DNA of 30,164 bases from JAGWJU01 sp035533295 (GTDB lineage Bacteria; Elusimicrobiota; Elusimicrobia; UBA1565; UBA9628). The DNA lies in NCBI GenBank assembly GCA_035533295.1, contig DATLUA010000005.1:1-30164 (forward strand). The letters are read 5' to 3'. The notes under the pieces are model-generated. The model saw only the letters and a list, made by a program, of their open reading frames with translations, did no database searches and was not told the origin of the DNA. Of this stretch, positions 7,554-14,916 are shown piece after piece (position 1 is the stretch's first letter; each line of letters begins with the position of its first letter). The position numbers and the translations under genes were made by a program.

Positions 7554-10084
7554 GAACACTCCGAGAAGCCGCAGTCGTGGCACGTGGGGCCGGAGCAGCC
7601 CGACTCGTAGGAGACGTTGGACGAGTAGCACTTGGGACAGTATTCGGTCTTCAGGGCCGAGACGGCCTCAATGACGGAATCCGCTTCCTCGCTCTCGCCC
7701 TCGCCGATCCAGCCGGTCTTCTTCAGATGCTCGCGCAGGGCGATGGAGATGGCGTGCGCGATGGAGTTGACCCGGCCTTCCCCGAAGCCGATGGGCTTGT
7801 CGCCCTTGACGGAGTTCAAGTGCTTCAAGACCTTGAGCGGGTCGCCGCCCTCCGCGAAGTACTTGGAGAGCAGGATGCCCACCAGCGAGGTCAGCGCCGA
7901 AATCTCGGTGCCCAGGGGCGGGATGTTGGTGAAGACCTGGTAGGGCCCGCGTTCGTCGTAGTTGATGTGGATGTGCAGCGGCCCGTAGCCGGTCTTGATC
8001 TGGAAGTACTCGGAGGAGACGCCGAAGGCCGCGTTGGGATCGCGGCGCTTCTTGGTCTTGGCGCGCGGCGACTCGATGTTGAGCACCTGCTGGGACTTGG
8101 AGCCGTCGCGGTAGATGGTGATGCCCTTGCAGCCGGCCTCATAGGCCATGGTGTAGGCCTTGCGCACGTCGTCGGTGGTCGCGGAGTTGGCCAGGTTGAT
8201 GGTCTTGGACACGCCGTTGTCCGTGTGCTTCTGGAACGCGGCCTGAATGTGCACGTGCACATCCACGGTCACGTCGTGGGCCGAGGCGAAGAGCTTCTGG
8301 ATTTTGGCCGGAATCTCCGCGATGCCGCGCACGGACTTATGGTTGTCGTTGATGCGCGCCCACAAGGCCTTTTCCTTCATGCCGAAGTAATTATTTTTCT
8401 GGGCCACTTCCTTAAAGAGCGGGTTGACCTCGAAGAACACGTCCTTATCCGCCGGCGTCTCGCCTTTCTTGATGGCGTCAAGCGCCTTGGCGTTGTAGCG
8501 CGTGTAGGCGATGGCGAAGAAGGGCTCGATGCCGCTGCCCTGCAAGCCCGCCGCGATGGCGATGGTGCCGGTCGGGGCGATGGTGGTGCGGGCGCAGTGC
8601 CGGGGCGTTCTCGCTTCGCCGCGGTAGTAGACGCTCTTGGGATCGTAAATGGAGTTTTTCCAATTGGGGAAAACGCCGCGTTCCTCGGCCAAGGCCTCGG
8701 AGGCCTCCAGCGCCTTGTCGTTGACAAAGCGCATGAGCCGGGCCGCGAAGTCCATGGACTCCTGGGAATCGTAGGCGACGCCCATCTTGACTAGGGCCTC
8801 CCCGTAGCCCATCACGCCCAGGCCGATGCGCCGGTTGCCCTTGGCCAGGCGCTCGATTTCCGGCAGAGGGTAGTTGTTGACCTCGATGACGTCGTCCAAA
8901 AAGCGCACGGCCAGCGCCACGGTCTCGGCCAAGCGCTTGAAGTTGAACTTGCCTTCCATGATCTCGCCTTCGACGAAGTTGGCCAGGTTGATGGAGCCCA
9001 GGTTGCACGGCTCCCAGGGCAAGAGCGGCTGCTCGCCGCAGGGGTTGGTGCTCTCGATTTGGCCGATGGCGGGCGTGGGGTTGGAGCCCGAGGAGTTGAT
9101 GCGGTCGATGACGATGAAGCCCGGGTCGCCCGTCTTCCACGCGGATTCGATCATCAAGTCGAGAACCTCTTTCGCGCGGGCCCGCCCGCAGATTTCCTTG
9201 GTGCGGGGGTTGATGAGATCGTACTCCGCGTCCGCGGCCGCCGCCTCCATGAACTTGGCGTCGATGGCCACGGACACGTTGAAGTTCTCCATCACGCCCG
9301 GCTGCGACTTCATGGTGATGAAGTCCTTGATCTCGGGGTGGGTGTAGTGCAGGATGCCCATGTTGGCGCCGCGGCGCGTGCCGCCTTGCTTGACCACGTC
9401 GGTCATCTTATCGTAGAGCTGCATGAAGGACAAGGCGCCGGAGGCCACGCCGCTGGTCTTCTTGACCAAGTCGCCGCGCGGGCGCAAGCTGCTGAATGAA
9501 AATCCAGTGCCGCCGCCGGACTTCTGGATGAGCGCCTGGGCGGAAAGGGCCTTGTTGATGCCCTCCATGGAATCGGGCACGGGCAGGACGTAGCAGGCGG
9601 AGAGCTGCTGCAAATCGCGGCCCGCGTTCATGAGCGTGGGCGAATTGGGCAGGAAGTCCCAGCGCGAGAGCATGTCCAGATAGCGCGAGGCCCACAGATT
9701 GACCAGCTTCTTGGCCGCGGGATTCCTGGCGTAAACGCGGTCCAGGTTCTTGATCAAAACGGAGAAATTGGCCTCCCGGCGCACGGCGTCCAGAAGCCCC
9801 TGATGGAAAAGCACCGAGCGGGCCGGGCGGGCCCTCTCGGGACCGGCGTTTTCCTGCTCTTCGCGGGAAACGCCCTCGTAGAGCCCCCACTTTTCGGCCT
9901 CGGGAGCGAACATCATCTCGGCGTAGGCGATATTGCGGGCCACGCCTTCGAGCCACGCCTCGATAGACGGGGCCTCGCGCAGGTACTTGTCCTTAATGAC
10001 CTTGACTTGGTTCTCGGTGGCGGAAATCTTGCGCGGGGGGCGGGGCACTTGGGACGGCTCAAAAGACATCGACTTATGTTTCAC
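7550..10084 (-). CDS. nrdJ: Adenosylcobalamin-dependent (class II) ribonucleoside-diphosphate reductase
   Basis: Reduces ribonucleotides to deoxyribonucleotides using a B12-generated thiyl radical, without oxygen. The 844-aa protein lacks an N-terminal ATP-cone. It has the first redox cysteine in LSACYVLPVP (C164), the finger-loop motif NPCGE (N347, C349, E351) followed by PCNLGSINL, and a C-terminal cysteine cluster (C816, C819, C830, C835, C838, C843) of the NrdJ type. The start is GTG at 10084, supported by GGAGGA 11 bases upstream. The internal ATG 15 bases later would be too far away. A strong promoter lies at 10147-10175. I see no cobalamin riboswitch in the leader. No other RNR gene is in the window. 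Confidence 0.95.
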   Translation of the reverse strand: MKHKSMSFEPSQVPRPPRKISATENQVKVIKDKYLREAPSIEAWLEGVARNIAYAEMMFAPEAEKWGLYEGVSREEQENAGPERARPARSVLFHQGLLDAVRREANFSVLIKNLDRVYARNPAAKKLVNLWASRYLDMLSRWDFLPNSPTLMNAGRDLQQLSACYVLPVPDSMEGINKALSAQALIQKSGGGTGFSFSSLRPRGDLVKKTSGVASGALSFMQLYDKMTDVVKQGGTRRGANMGILHYTHPEIKDFITMKSQPGVMENFNVSVAIDAKFMEAAAADAEYDLINPRTKEICGRARAKEVLDLMIESAWKTGDPGFIVIDRINSSGSNPTPAIGQIESTNPCGEQPLLPWEPCNLGSINLANFVEGEIMEGKFNFKRLAETVALAVRFLDDVIEVNNYPLPEIERLAKGNRRIGLGVMGYGEALVKMGVAYDSQESMDFAARLMRFVNDKALEASEALAEERGVFPNWKNSIYDPKSVYYRGEARTPRHCARTTIAPTGTIAIAAGLQGSGIEPFFAIAYTRYNAKALDAIKKGETPADKDVFFEVNPLFKEVAQKNNYFGMKEKALWARINDNHKSVRGIAEIPAKIQKLFASAHDVTVDVHVHIQAAFQKHTDNGVSKTINLANSATTDDVRKAYTMAYEAGCKGITIYRDGSKSQQVLNIESPRAKTKKRRDPNAAFGVSSEYFQIKTGYGPLHIHINYDERGPYQVFTNIPPLGTEISALTSLVGILLSKYFAEGGDPLKVLKHLNSVKGDKPIGFGEGRVNSIAHAISIALREHLKKTGWIGEGESEEADSVIEAVSALKTEYCPKCYSSNVSYESGCSGPTCHDCGFSECS

Positions 10085-10114
10085 TAACGGTGTTCTCCTC
10101 CGCTTCGGCGCAAT

Positions 10115-10140
10115 GCCCGCGGCAGCGGTTTTTCGCGGGC
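10115..10140 (-). other. Hairpin at the 5' end of the nrdJ leader
   Basis: GCCCGCG (10115-10121) and CGCGGGC (10134-10140) form a perfect 7-bp stem around a 12-nt loop. The predicted nrdJ transcript starts at about 10140, so the hairpin would be the first structure in the mRNA and could protect it or serve regulation. No U-run follows, so it is not an intrinsic terminator. Confidence 0.45.
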
Positions 10141-10146
10141 GCCGAT

Positions 10147-10175
10147 AGTGTAACAGCCCGGATTTTTTTTGTCAA
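10147..10175 (-). promoter_or_regulatory. nrdJ promoter
   Basis: On the minus strand there is a perfect TTGACA (10175-10170), a 17-bp spacer starting with an A-run, and TACACT (10152-10147). This gives a leader of about 55 nt before the GTG of nrdJ, which has a good ribosome binding site. It is one of the best housekeeping-type promoters in the window. Confidence 0.75.
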
Positions 10176-10368
10176 ATTTCACGACGGAGGCGGTAAGAAT
10201 GAATTAAAAATGGTTTTTTAAGATTAACTAAGATAAAAGATAATAATATATGGACGCATTCTCGACGAGAGCGGTTTCGCCGCTTCCCCCCCCAAGGCGG
10301 CGGCCGATTTCCTCAAAGTCCCACGCGGTTTATAGGCCTTTTGCGCCAAGCATGGCGGCGCGGCGGCC
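10176..10368. other. Intergenic stretch between nrdJ promoter and tRNA-Phe, with an AT-rich block
   Basis: No gene is visible. About 10190-10255 is strikingly AT-rich against a GC-rich genome, with repeated GATAA/GATTAA-like words. It is followed by GC-rich sequence with small hairpins (for example AGCGG/CCGCT around TTTCG near 10270). No terminator, riboswitch or repeat family is recognisable. The AT-rich block lies directly upstream of the nrdJ -35 and could act as an UP-like or curved element. Confidence 0.5.
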
Positions 10369-10397
10369 TTGCCCCGCGGGGCTCAAATTGATTTAAT
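10369..10397 (+). promoter_or_regulatory. Probable promoter of tRNA-Phe
   Basis: TTGCCC (10369-10374), a 17-bp spacer and TTTAAT (10392-10397) end 14 bp before the mature tRNA-Phe 5' end, a normal distance for a short tRNA leader. Confidence 0.45.
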
Positions 10398-10411
10398 GTT
10401 TCGCTCTTTTA

Positions 10412-10483
10412 GGCGAGGTAGCTCAGTGGTAGAGCACTGGTCTGAAAAACCAGGTGTCGACAGTTCGATCCTGTCCCTCGCCA
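10412..10483 (+). tRNA. tRNA-Phe (anticodon GAA)
   Basis: The acceptor stem GGCGAGG (10412-10418) pairs with CCTCGCC (10476-10482), with discriminator A. The D-arm GCTC/GAGC and the anticodon stem CTGGT/ACCAG enclose loop CTGAAAA, which presents GAA. A five-base variable loop and T-arm GACAG/CTGTC around TTCGATC complete a 72-nt cloverleaf. CCA is not encoded. The cupin gene begins 24 bp downstream. Confidence 0.95.
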
Positions 10484-10507
10484 TATTTTAAGCCTGGACG
10501 ATAACCC

Positions 10508-10969
10508 ATGAAAAAAACAGCGCTGGCCGCCGCCCTGATCCTCGCCGTCCCGGGATTTCTTCCCGCCCAATCCGCGGCGCCCGCGCCGCAGGTTTCAATC
10601 AAGGATTCAAAAAACGCGCCCTGGGCGCTGTCTAATACGCTACCGGTGGGAGCGGCCTACCAGCTCATCTATGAAAATCCGGTCACGCACGGCGTCGAAC
10701 TCCTGGTCCGCTTTCCCTCCGGCTATAAAATTCCCAAGCACTATCATTCCTACACCGAAACCGTCTTCATCGTCTCCGGGAAAATGCGGCTGACCGTCGA
10801 CGGGAAAACGCACATGCTCACGCGCGGCTCCTACGCCGTGATTCCCGCCAAAACGCCCCTGGCGATGGCCACCGCGGGCTGGGGGAGTTGCGAGTTCGTT
10901 TCCAGCTTCGACGGCCCCTTCGACGTGGAAGGGCTTCCCAATCTCCTCAACGCGAAAGACGGACGCTAG
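10508..10969 (+). CDS. Secreted cupin-domain protein
   Basis: A 153-aa protein with a signal peptide (residues 1 to about 20, ending PAQSAA) and a single cupin_2 fold in the remainder. The metal-binding cupin motif 1 is visible as PKHYHSYTETVFIVSG (two His and one Glu), and motif 2 begins around SYAVIPAKTPLA. Cupins bind a metal and may be enzymes or ligand sensors, and the sequence does not say which. The gene starts 24 bp after tRNA-Phe and has no obvious ribosome binding site, so it may be read from the tRNA transcript. Confidence 0.82.
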   Translation: MKKTALAAALILAVPGFLPAQSAAPAPQVSIKDSKNAPWALSNTLPVGAAYQLIYENPVTHGVELLVRFPSGYKIPKHYHSYTETVFIVSGKMRLTVDGKTHMLTRGSYAVIPAKTPLAMATAGWGSCEFVSSFDGPFDVEGLPNLLNAKDGR

Positions 10970-11019
10970 GCGCCCGACGCCGCCGTCATCTTGGCCGCGG
11001 TCTCGGGCTTCCGACCTTA

Positions 11020-11028
11020 TGATATAAT
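11020..11028 (+). promoter_or_regulatory. Extended -10 promoter of mltB-like gene, leaderless arrangement
   Basis: TGATATAAT contains the extended TGn and a perfect TATAAT (11023-11028). Eight bases separate it from the ATG at 11037, and there is no Shine-Dalgarno sequence. No matching -35 is seen. Confidence 0.6.
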
Positions 11029-11036
11029 CCCCAATT

Positions 11037-11948
11037 ATGCGGAGCGCAATTTTCCTCGCCGCGGCGACTCTTTTCCCGGCCCTCTCCGCCTTCGGCGCGC
11101 CGATGCCGATTTCGGACCAAGCCTTTTTCCTGCGGTTGGCGCGCCTCCAGACCTTCGCCCAGACCCCGGGCCTATTCTCCTCGCAACCCGCGGGGACGCT
11201 TTTGGACAAGGCCGCGGTGGAGAACAAGGTGCTGCCGCTGCTCGCGGGGACGGGCGTGCCTCCGCAATTCGCCCGCGCGGCCATTGCAGACCCAAAAACC
11301 GCGATCGTCCCGATCATCATCAAGCTCCTGAGCGCGCCGGCCGAGTCCATGCCCTACTCGCGCTATCGCGAGCTCTTCATCGCCCCGGGAAACGTCGCGA
11401 CTGGCGCCCAGTTTTACCGCGACCACAAAGACCTCCTGGCCCAAGTCCAGGCGCGCTACGGCGTGGACCCGCTGGTCCTGGTGAGCTTGGTCGGCATCGA
11501 GACGCGCTGGGGCGGCAACACCGGGAGCTTCCATGTCATTTCCGCGCTCTTCACCATCGCGGCCGCTTTTCCCTCGCTCTCGCACTGGGCCTGCAATGAG
11601 ATCGCGCAGTATCTGGAAATCTGCTGGAAGGGCTCTCTCGGCCCGCAGTTGATTCTAGGTTCCTACGCGGGGGCTTTCGGCTACTACCAGTTCATGCCGT
11701 CCTCCTACAACGCCTACGCCGTGGATTTCGACGGGGACGGCCGGAAAAACTGGGACCAATGGCCGGACGTTCTGGCCAGCGTGGCCAATTATTTGACGGC
11801 CCACGGCTACAGGCCCGGACCGGACGAGTCCCAAGGATCGCCGGTGTGGAACGCGCTCTACGCCTACAACCACTCGGACAACTACGTTCGGGTCATCCTG
11901 GAGATGCGCCAAGATATCCGGGCCCAGCTCGGACCCGACGCGCCCTAA
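11037..11948 (+). CDS. Lytic murein transglycosylase, MltB/SLT family
   Basis: Cleaves the glycan strands of peptidoglycan in the periplasm. The 303-aa protein has a signal peptide (about residues 1-20) and the MltB-type catalytic segment VGIETRWGG, with predicted catalytic Glu155. It also has the conserved GAFGYYQFMPSSY block (about 213-225) and a downstream VDFDGDGRKN loop and LASVANYL helix typical of the family. No lipobox cysteine is seen at the signal peptide end, so it is probably soluble rather than a lipoprotein. No peptidoglycan-binding domain is attached. The stop overlaps that of the GNAT gene on the other strand by CTAA. Confidence 0.9.
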   Translation: MRSAIFLAAATLFPALSAFGAPMPISDQAFFLRLARLQTFAQTPGLFSSQPAGTLLDKAAVENKVLPLLAGTGVPPQFARAAIADPKTAIVPIIIKLLSAPAESMPYSRYRELFIAPGNVATGAQFYRDHKDLLAQVQARYGVDPLVLVSLVGIETRWGGNTGSFHVISALFTIAAAFPSLSHWACNEIAQYLEICWKGSLGPQLILGSYAGAFGYYQFMPSSYNAYAVDFDGDGRKNWDQWPDVLASVANYLTAHGYRPGPDESQGSPVWNALYAYNHSDNYVRVILEMRQDIRAQLGPDAP

Positions 11949-12394
11949 GAGTTCCGGCCCGTCCTTTCTCTAAAATCCTTCGCCATCAGCCGGTGTTCGA
12001 TGCCGATTTCCACGAAAGGCTCCCCCTCCGCGCGGTAGCCCAAGCGCCGATAGAATTCCTCGGCGTCCGCGCGCGCGTGGAGAATGACGCGGCTAAAGCC
12101 CCGGCGCCGGCATTCGGCCTCGGCTTCCTCGACCATCGTCCGCCCCAGGCCGCGGCCGCGCCGGCTTTCCGCCACGGCGACCTGGCGCATCTGCGCGACG
12201 CTCCGGCCCTTGTCCCGCAAGAGCAGGCAGCCGGCGAGAAAATCCCCGTCCCACAGGGAGAGAAATAAATCGTCCTTCTCGGCCGCGAGATCCCGGGGCG
12301 AAAAGTCCAGGCCCAGAGGACGGCGCAGAACTTCGCGGCGCAGTTCGAGGATGGCGGCGTATTCCGGCCCGCCACACGCCACCCACTTAAGCAC
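11945..12394 (-). CDS. GNAT-family N-acetyltransferase
   Basis: A small (149-aa) acyl-CoA-dependent acetyltransferase of unknown substrate. The acetyl-CoA binding motif A is clear as QVAVAESRRGRGLG, followed by the EFYRRLGY segment near the C-terminus. The open frame can start at a TTG at 12430, but that would overlap the upstream hydrolase by 44 nt. The GTG at 12394 gives the usual N-terminal spacing to the LRREVLRRPLG helix and an 8-nt overlap, so I prefer it. It is the last gene of the dapB operon. Confidence 0.85.
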   Translation of the reverse strand: MLKWVACGGPEYAAILELRREVLRRPLGLDFSPRDLAAEKDDLFLSLWDGDFLAGCLLLRDKGRSVAQMRQVAVAESRRGRGLGRTMVEEAEAECRRRGFSRVILHARADAEEFYRRLGYRAEGEPFVEIGIEHRLMAKDFRERTGRNS

Positions 12395-13277
12395 GGGTGG
12401 CGGGAAGGAGGTGCTTCTCGAAGAATCCAATGACGCGGCGCTCGTAGGCCAGGCCCGCGGTCTCGTGACACTTGCCGTGCGCGGCGCCGGGAATGATCCA
12501 GAGCTGCTTGGGCTCTCCGGCGGCGGCGTAGAGCCGACGCACGCCGGACTCGGGCATCAGCGTGTCCGCGCTGCCGCCGATCATCAAGAGCGGCTTGGGG
12601 GAAATTCGGAAGATGGACTTGACGGGGCTCTTGCTGCCGACGGCCAGGCCTGCGCGCAGGCGCAGGACGAAAATCGCGCCCATGACCATGGGGAAATACG
12701 GGATGTGCAGGTGGTTCTTGGTCCACTGCGCGCACACGCGGTGAAACTCCGTAAACGGGCTCTCCAGGACGACAGCCCTGATTTCCGGATAATCCCCCGC
12801 GCCCATGGCCGCGACCGCCGCGCCCATGGAGAAGCCGAAAACGCCCAGGTTCTCCAGGCACCAGGGCTTGCGCGTCCGCAGGCAGTCCATGGCGGCCTTC
12901 AAATCCTGCAGCTCGTAGTGTCCCAGGGTGGTGAATTCCCCTTGGCTCTCGCCGTGGGAGCGGAAATCGAAGTAGAAAAGGTTGAAGCCCGCGGCGTGCA
13001 GGTAGGCGGTCATCTTGAGCAGCTCGCCCTTGTTGTCGCTCCAGCCATGGCACATCAGGAGCGTCCGATCCTTTTTCCCATCGGCCGCGGGGACGAACCA
13101 CCCCTTCAGGACGAGCCCGTCCGAGGTCTCAAAGACGATCTTTTCGTAGCCCAGGCCGAAGCTTTCCGGGAAAATCTCCATCGCGCTCATGCTGGGGGGA
13201 TGGAGAATCACGCCCGCGCCCCAGTAAAGAACCGCGGACAAGCCGACAAGAACAACGGCGGGAATAATCCAGATCAC
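12387..13277 (-). CDS. Membrane-anchored alpha/beta hydrolase
   Basis: A serine hydrolase, probably an esterase or lipase-like enzyme, of unknown substrate. The 296-aa protein has an N-terminal membrane segment (about residues 3-24) and then an alpha/beta-hydrolase core. The oxyanion region is LLMCHGWSDN, the nucleophile elbow is GFSMG with Ser150, the acid is Asp238 in SADTLMPE, and His267 lies in GAAHGK, so the catalytic triad is complete. The start is GTG within a GTGA overlap with folK. The anchor suggests the catalytic domain faces the periplasm or lies against the membrane. Confidence 0.88.
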   Translation of the reverse strand: MIWIIPAVVLVGLSAVLYWGAGVILHPPSMSAMEIFPESFGLGYEKIVFETSDGLVLKGWFVPAADGKKDRTLLMCHGWSDNKGELLKMTAYLHAAGFNLFYFDFRSHGESQGEFTTLGHYELQDLKAAMDCLRTRKPWCLENLGVFGFSMGAAVAAMGAGDYPEIRAVVLESPFTEFHRVCAQWTKNHLHIPYFPMVMGAIFVLRLRAGLAVGSKSPVKSIFRISPKPLLMIGGSADTLMPESGVRRLYAAAGEPKQLWIIPGAAHGKCHETAGLAYERRVIGFFEKHLLPATRA

Positions 13278-13795
13278 GCGCGGATGCGGCCCTTTCGGGC
13301 GGGAAAAATTCTAACACTTCCGCCGCCGCGCTTCAATCGGCGCAGCCGCGACAAGACCGAGCGGCCGTTCAGGCGCCAACCGGGCGCTATTTCGGCCAGA
13401 GGCTCAAGGACAAAGCGCCTTTGTGCGGCGCGCGGGTGCGGCAGGAAAAGCCAGGGCGAACGCAGACGCGCCCGGCGGCAGGCGACGAGATCTACATCGA
13501 GCGGGCGCGGCCTCCAGCGCGGCCCGGGCCGCCGCCCGGCGCGGGCCTCCAGGCGCTTGGCTTCGATGAGCATCCCCATGGGTGAGAGCGGGGCATTCAG
13601 GCGCACGGCCATATTAAGGAACCGCCTTTGCGGCGGCCCCACGGGCTTGGTCTCGTACACCCGCGAGCGGGACAGTAGGCGCGCGCCGGCAATCGCGGAC
13701 AACCCTTCCAACGCGCGGCGCAGATGCTCTTCGCGGCGGCCCTGATTGGAGCCCAAAAGCAGCAGCCAGCTCCGCGCCCGGCGCGGGCGGCTCAT
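13274..13795 (-). CDS. folK: 2-amino-4-hydroxy-6-hydroxymethyldihydropteridine pyrophosphokinase
   Basis: Transfers pyrophosphate from ATP to the folate pterin precursor. The 173-aa protein has the N-terminal LLLGSNQGRREEHL, the pterin-site RVYETKPVGPPQRRFLN, the signature PRWRPRPLDVDLV, and LPHPRAAQRRFVLEPLAEI, all in family order. An unusually Arg-rich tail follows. The start ATG at 13795 lies in an ATGA overlap with the upstream membrane protein gene, although the frame is open further upstream. FolP and FolB are not in the window, so the neighbours do not reveal a folate cluster. Confidence 0.92.
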   Translation of the reverse strand: MSRPRRARSWLLLLGSNQGRREEHLRRALEGLSAIAGARLLSRSRVYETKPVGPPQRRFLNMAVRLNAPLSPMGMLIEAKRLEARAGRRPGPRWRPRPLDVDLVACRRARLRSPWLFLPHPRAAQRRFVLEPLAEIAPGWRLNGRSVLSRLRRLKRGGGSVRIFPARKGRIRA

Positions 13796-14172
13796 TTCTC
13801 CCGCCGCGCCGCGCGGACGCGGCCGGTTTGATAAACCCAGTAGAGCCCGGCCAGGGCCAGCAGGCAAAAAACGAGCGCGCCTAAATTGCCCAGCCACCCT
13901 TGGAAAACTCCCGGGTCAAAAGATCCGTTGTAGCCGAAGTCTTTTAACGTTTTGCCGCCAAAAACCACGGTCCAGGCCGCGCCGAGCTTGACGAAGAGGC
14001 CGCCGTTGTAGACCAGCAAAGTCCAAAGCAGCCAATAGAGCGCGCCCGCCGCGGCCATGGTCCCGACCAAGACCGCGCCCAGATGGACCGGATCGTAGAA
14101 GGGCTCGTCCGGATCGTCGTCCGCGTCGAAGAGCGCGGCCAAAGCCGCGCCGACGCGGCGCAGGAAATTCAC
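13792..14172 (-). CDS. Small membrane protein of unknown function
   Basis: A 126-aa protein I cannot assign. An acidic stretch (DADDDPDEP, about residues 16-24) is followed by two clear membrane segments, about 31-55 and about 97-117, and a basic C-terminus (RVRAARREK). It sits between dapB and folK with 4-nt overlaps at both ends (GTGA and ATGA), so it is translated with them and is very likely a real protein. Confidence 0.75.
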   Translation of the reverse strand: MNFLRRVGAALAALFDADDDPDEPFYDPVHLGAVLVGTMAAAGALYWLLWTLLVYNGGLFVKLGAAWTVVFGGKTLKDFGYNGSFDPGVFQGWLGNLGALVFCLLALAGLYWVYQTGRVRAARREK

Positions 14173-14897
14173 CGCGCCCCCAGCAAATCGTCCATGCCGT
14201 AAAGACCGGGCTTCTTGCGGCGCAGCCAGAACGCGGCGTCCAAGGCGCCCAAGGCGAAGAGCGCGCGCGATCCGGCGCGGTGCGTCACCTCGATGCGCTC
14301 GTAGGGCCCGGCGAAGGTCAGCGCGTGATCGCCGATGACGCCGCCCACTCTCTGCGAGACGATGGGCACGGACGACTGGTCGGGCCGGCCCTCACGCACG
14401 GCCTGGGCCAAGCGCAGGGCCGTGCCCGAGGGCGCGTCCTTTTTCGTCTTGTGGTGGACCTCCGCGATGACAGCGTCGTAGCTGGGAAGCAGCCGCCCCA
14501 ATTCGCGCGCCAGGCGCGCGAGCACGGCCACGCCCAAGCTGAAGTTGGGCGAAAGAAAAATCGGGATGCGGGACGACAAGGCCTTGATCTGCGCTCTCTG
14601 GATGTTGGAAAAGCCGGTCGTGCCCGTCACGACGGCCTTCTTGGCCGCCGCCGCGGACGACAAGGCGCGCAAAGCCGCCTCCGGCGTGGAAAAATCGACT
14701 AGGACGTCCGCGCGGGAAAGCGCTGCGGGCAAATCCTCCGCGGCGAAAGCCTCGCCGCCGCCGGGCTCGCTGGAAGCCCGGTGGAAAACGCGCGCGGTCA
14801 AATCAAAGCGCGCGTCCGTGGCGGCCAGGGCGGCCACGCGCGAGCCCATACGCCCCGCGGCGCCGTGGACCGCAATCCGTATAGCTCTTTGCGCCAT
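14169..14897 (-). CDS. dapB: 4-hydroxy-tetrahydrodipicolinate reductase
   Basis: Reduces the lysine/diaminopimelate intermediate HTPA with NAD(P)H. The 242-aa protein shows the dinucleotide-binding GAAGRMGS near the N-terminus, DFSTPEA, the TGTTGF loop, PNFSLGVAVL, and the catalytic signature EVHHKTKKDAPSGTA. It is the first gene of a five-gene overlapping operon. The ATG lies eight bases after a perfect TATAAT with no ribosome binding site, so the message is probably leaderless. The acyl-CoA dehydrogenase gene ends only 19 bp upstream, so read-through is also possible. Confidence 0.94.
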   Translation of the reverse strand: MAQRAIRIAVHGAAGRMGSRVAALAATDARFDLTARVFHRASSEPGGGEAFAAEDLPAALSRADVLVDFSTPEAALRALSSAAAAKKAVVTGTTGFSNIQRAQIKALSSRIPIFLSPNFSLGVAVLARLARELGRLLPSYDAVIAEVHHKTKKDAPSGTALRLAQAVREGRPDQSSVPIVSQRVGGVIGDHALTFAGPYERIEVTHRAGSRALFALGALDAAFWLRRKKPGLYGMDDLLGAR

Positions 14898-14905
14898 GCG
14901 CCTAG

Positions 14906-14911
14906 ATTATA
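14906..14911 (-). promoter_or_regulatory. -10 element of dapB operon, leaderless arrangement
   Basis: A perfect TATAAT on the minus strand, within the 19-bp gap behind the acyl-CoA dehydrogenase gene. The eight bases after it (CTAGGCGC) lead straight into the dapB ATG. An A-run precedes it, and no -35 consensus is seen. Confidence 0.6.
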
Positions 14912-14916
14912 TTTTT

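Noticed and set aside
7577..8794. A 405-codon open frame on the plus strand opposite nrdJ
   Set aside because: It mirrors the codon structure of a clearly real nrdJ in GC-rich DNA and encodes low-complexity Gly/Val/Asp sequence without a recognisable domain.
10264..10280. Intrinsic terminator candidate near AGCGG-TTTCG-CCGCT
   Set aside because: The stem is only five base pairs and no T-run follows in either direction.
10085..10411. Possible cobalamin riboswitch or NrdR boxes ahead of nrdJ
   Set aside because: No B12-box sequence is found on either strand, and only a half-match (ACACTAT) to an NrdR box is seen around the -10.
12084..13745. A 553-codon open frame antisense to the GNAT, hydrolase and folK genes
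   Set aside because: It spans several real, overlapping minus-strand genes and has no recognisable protein features.
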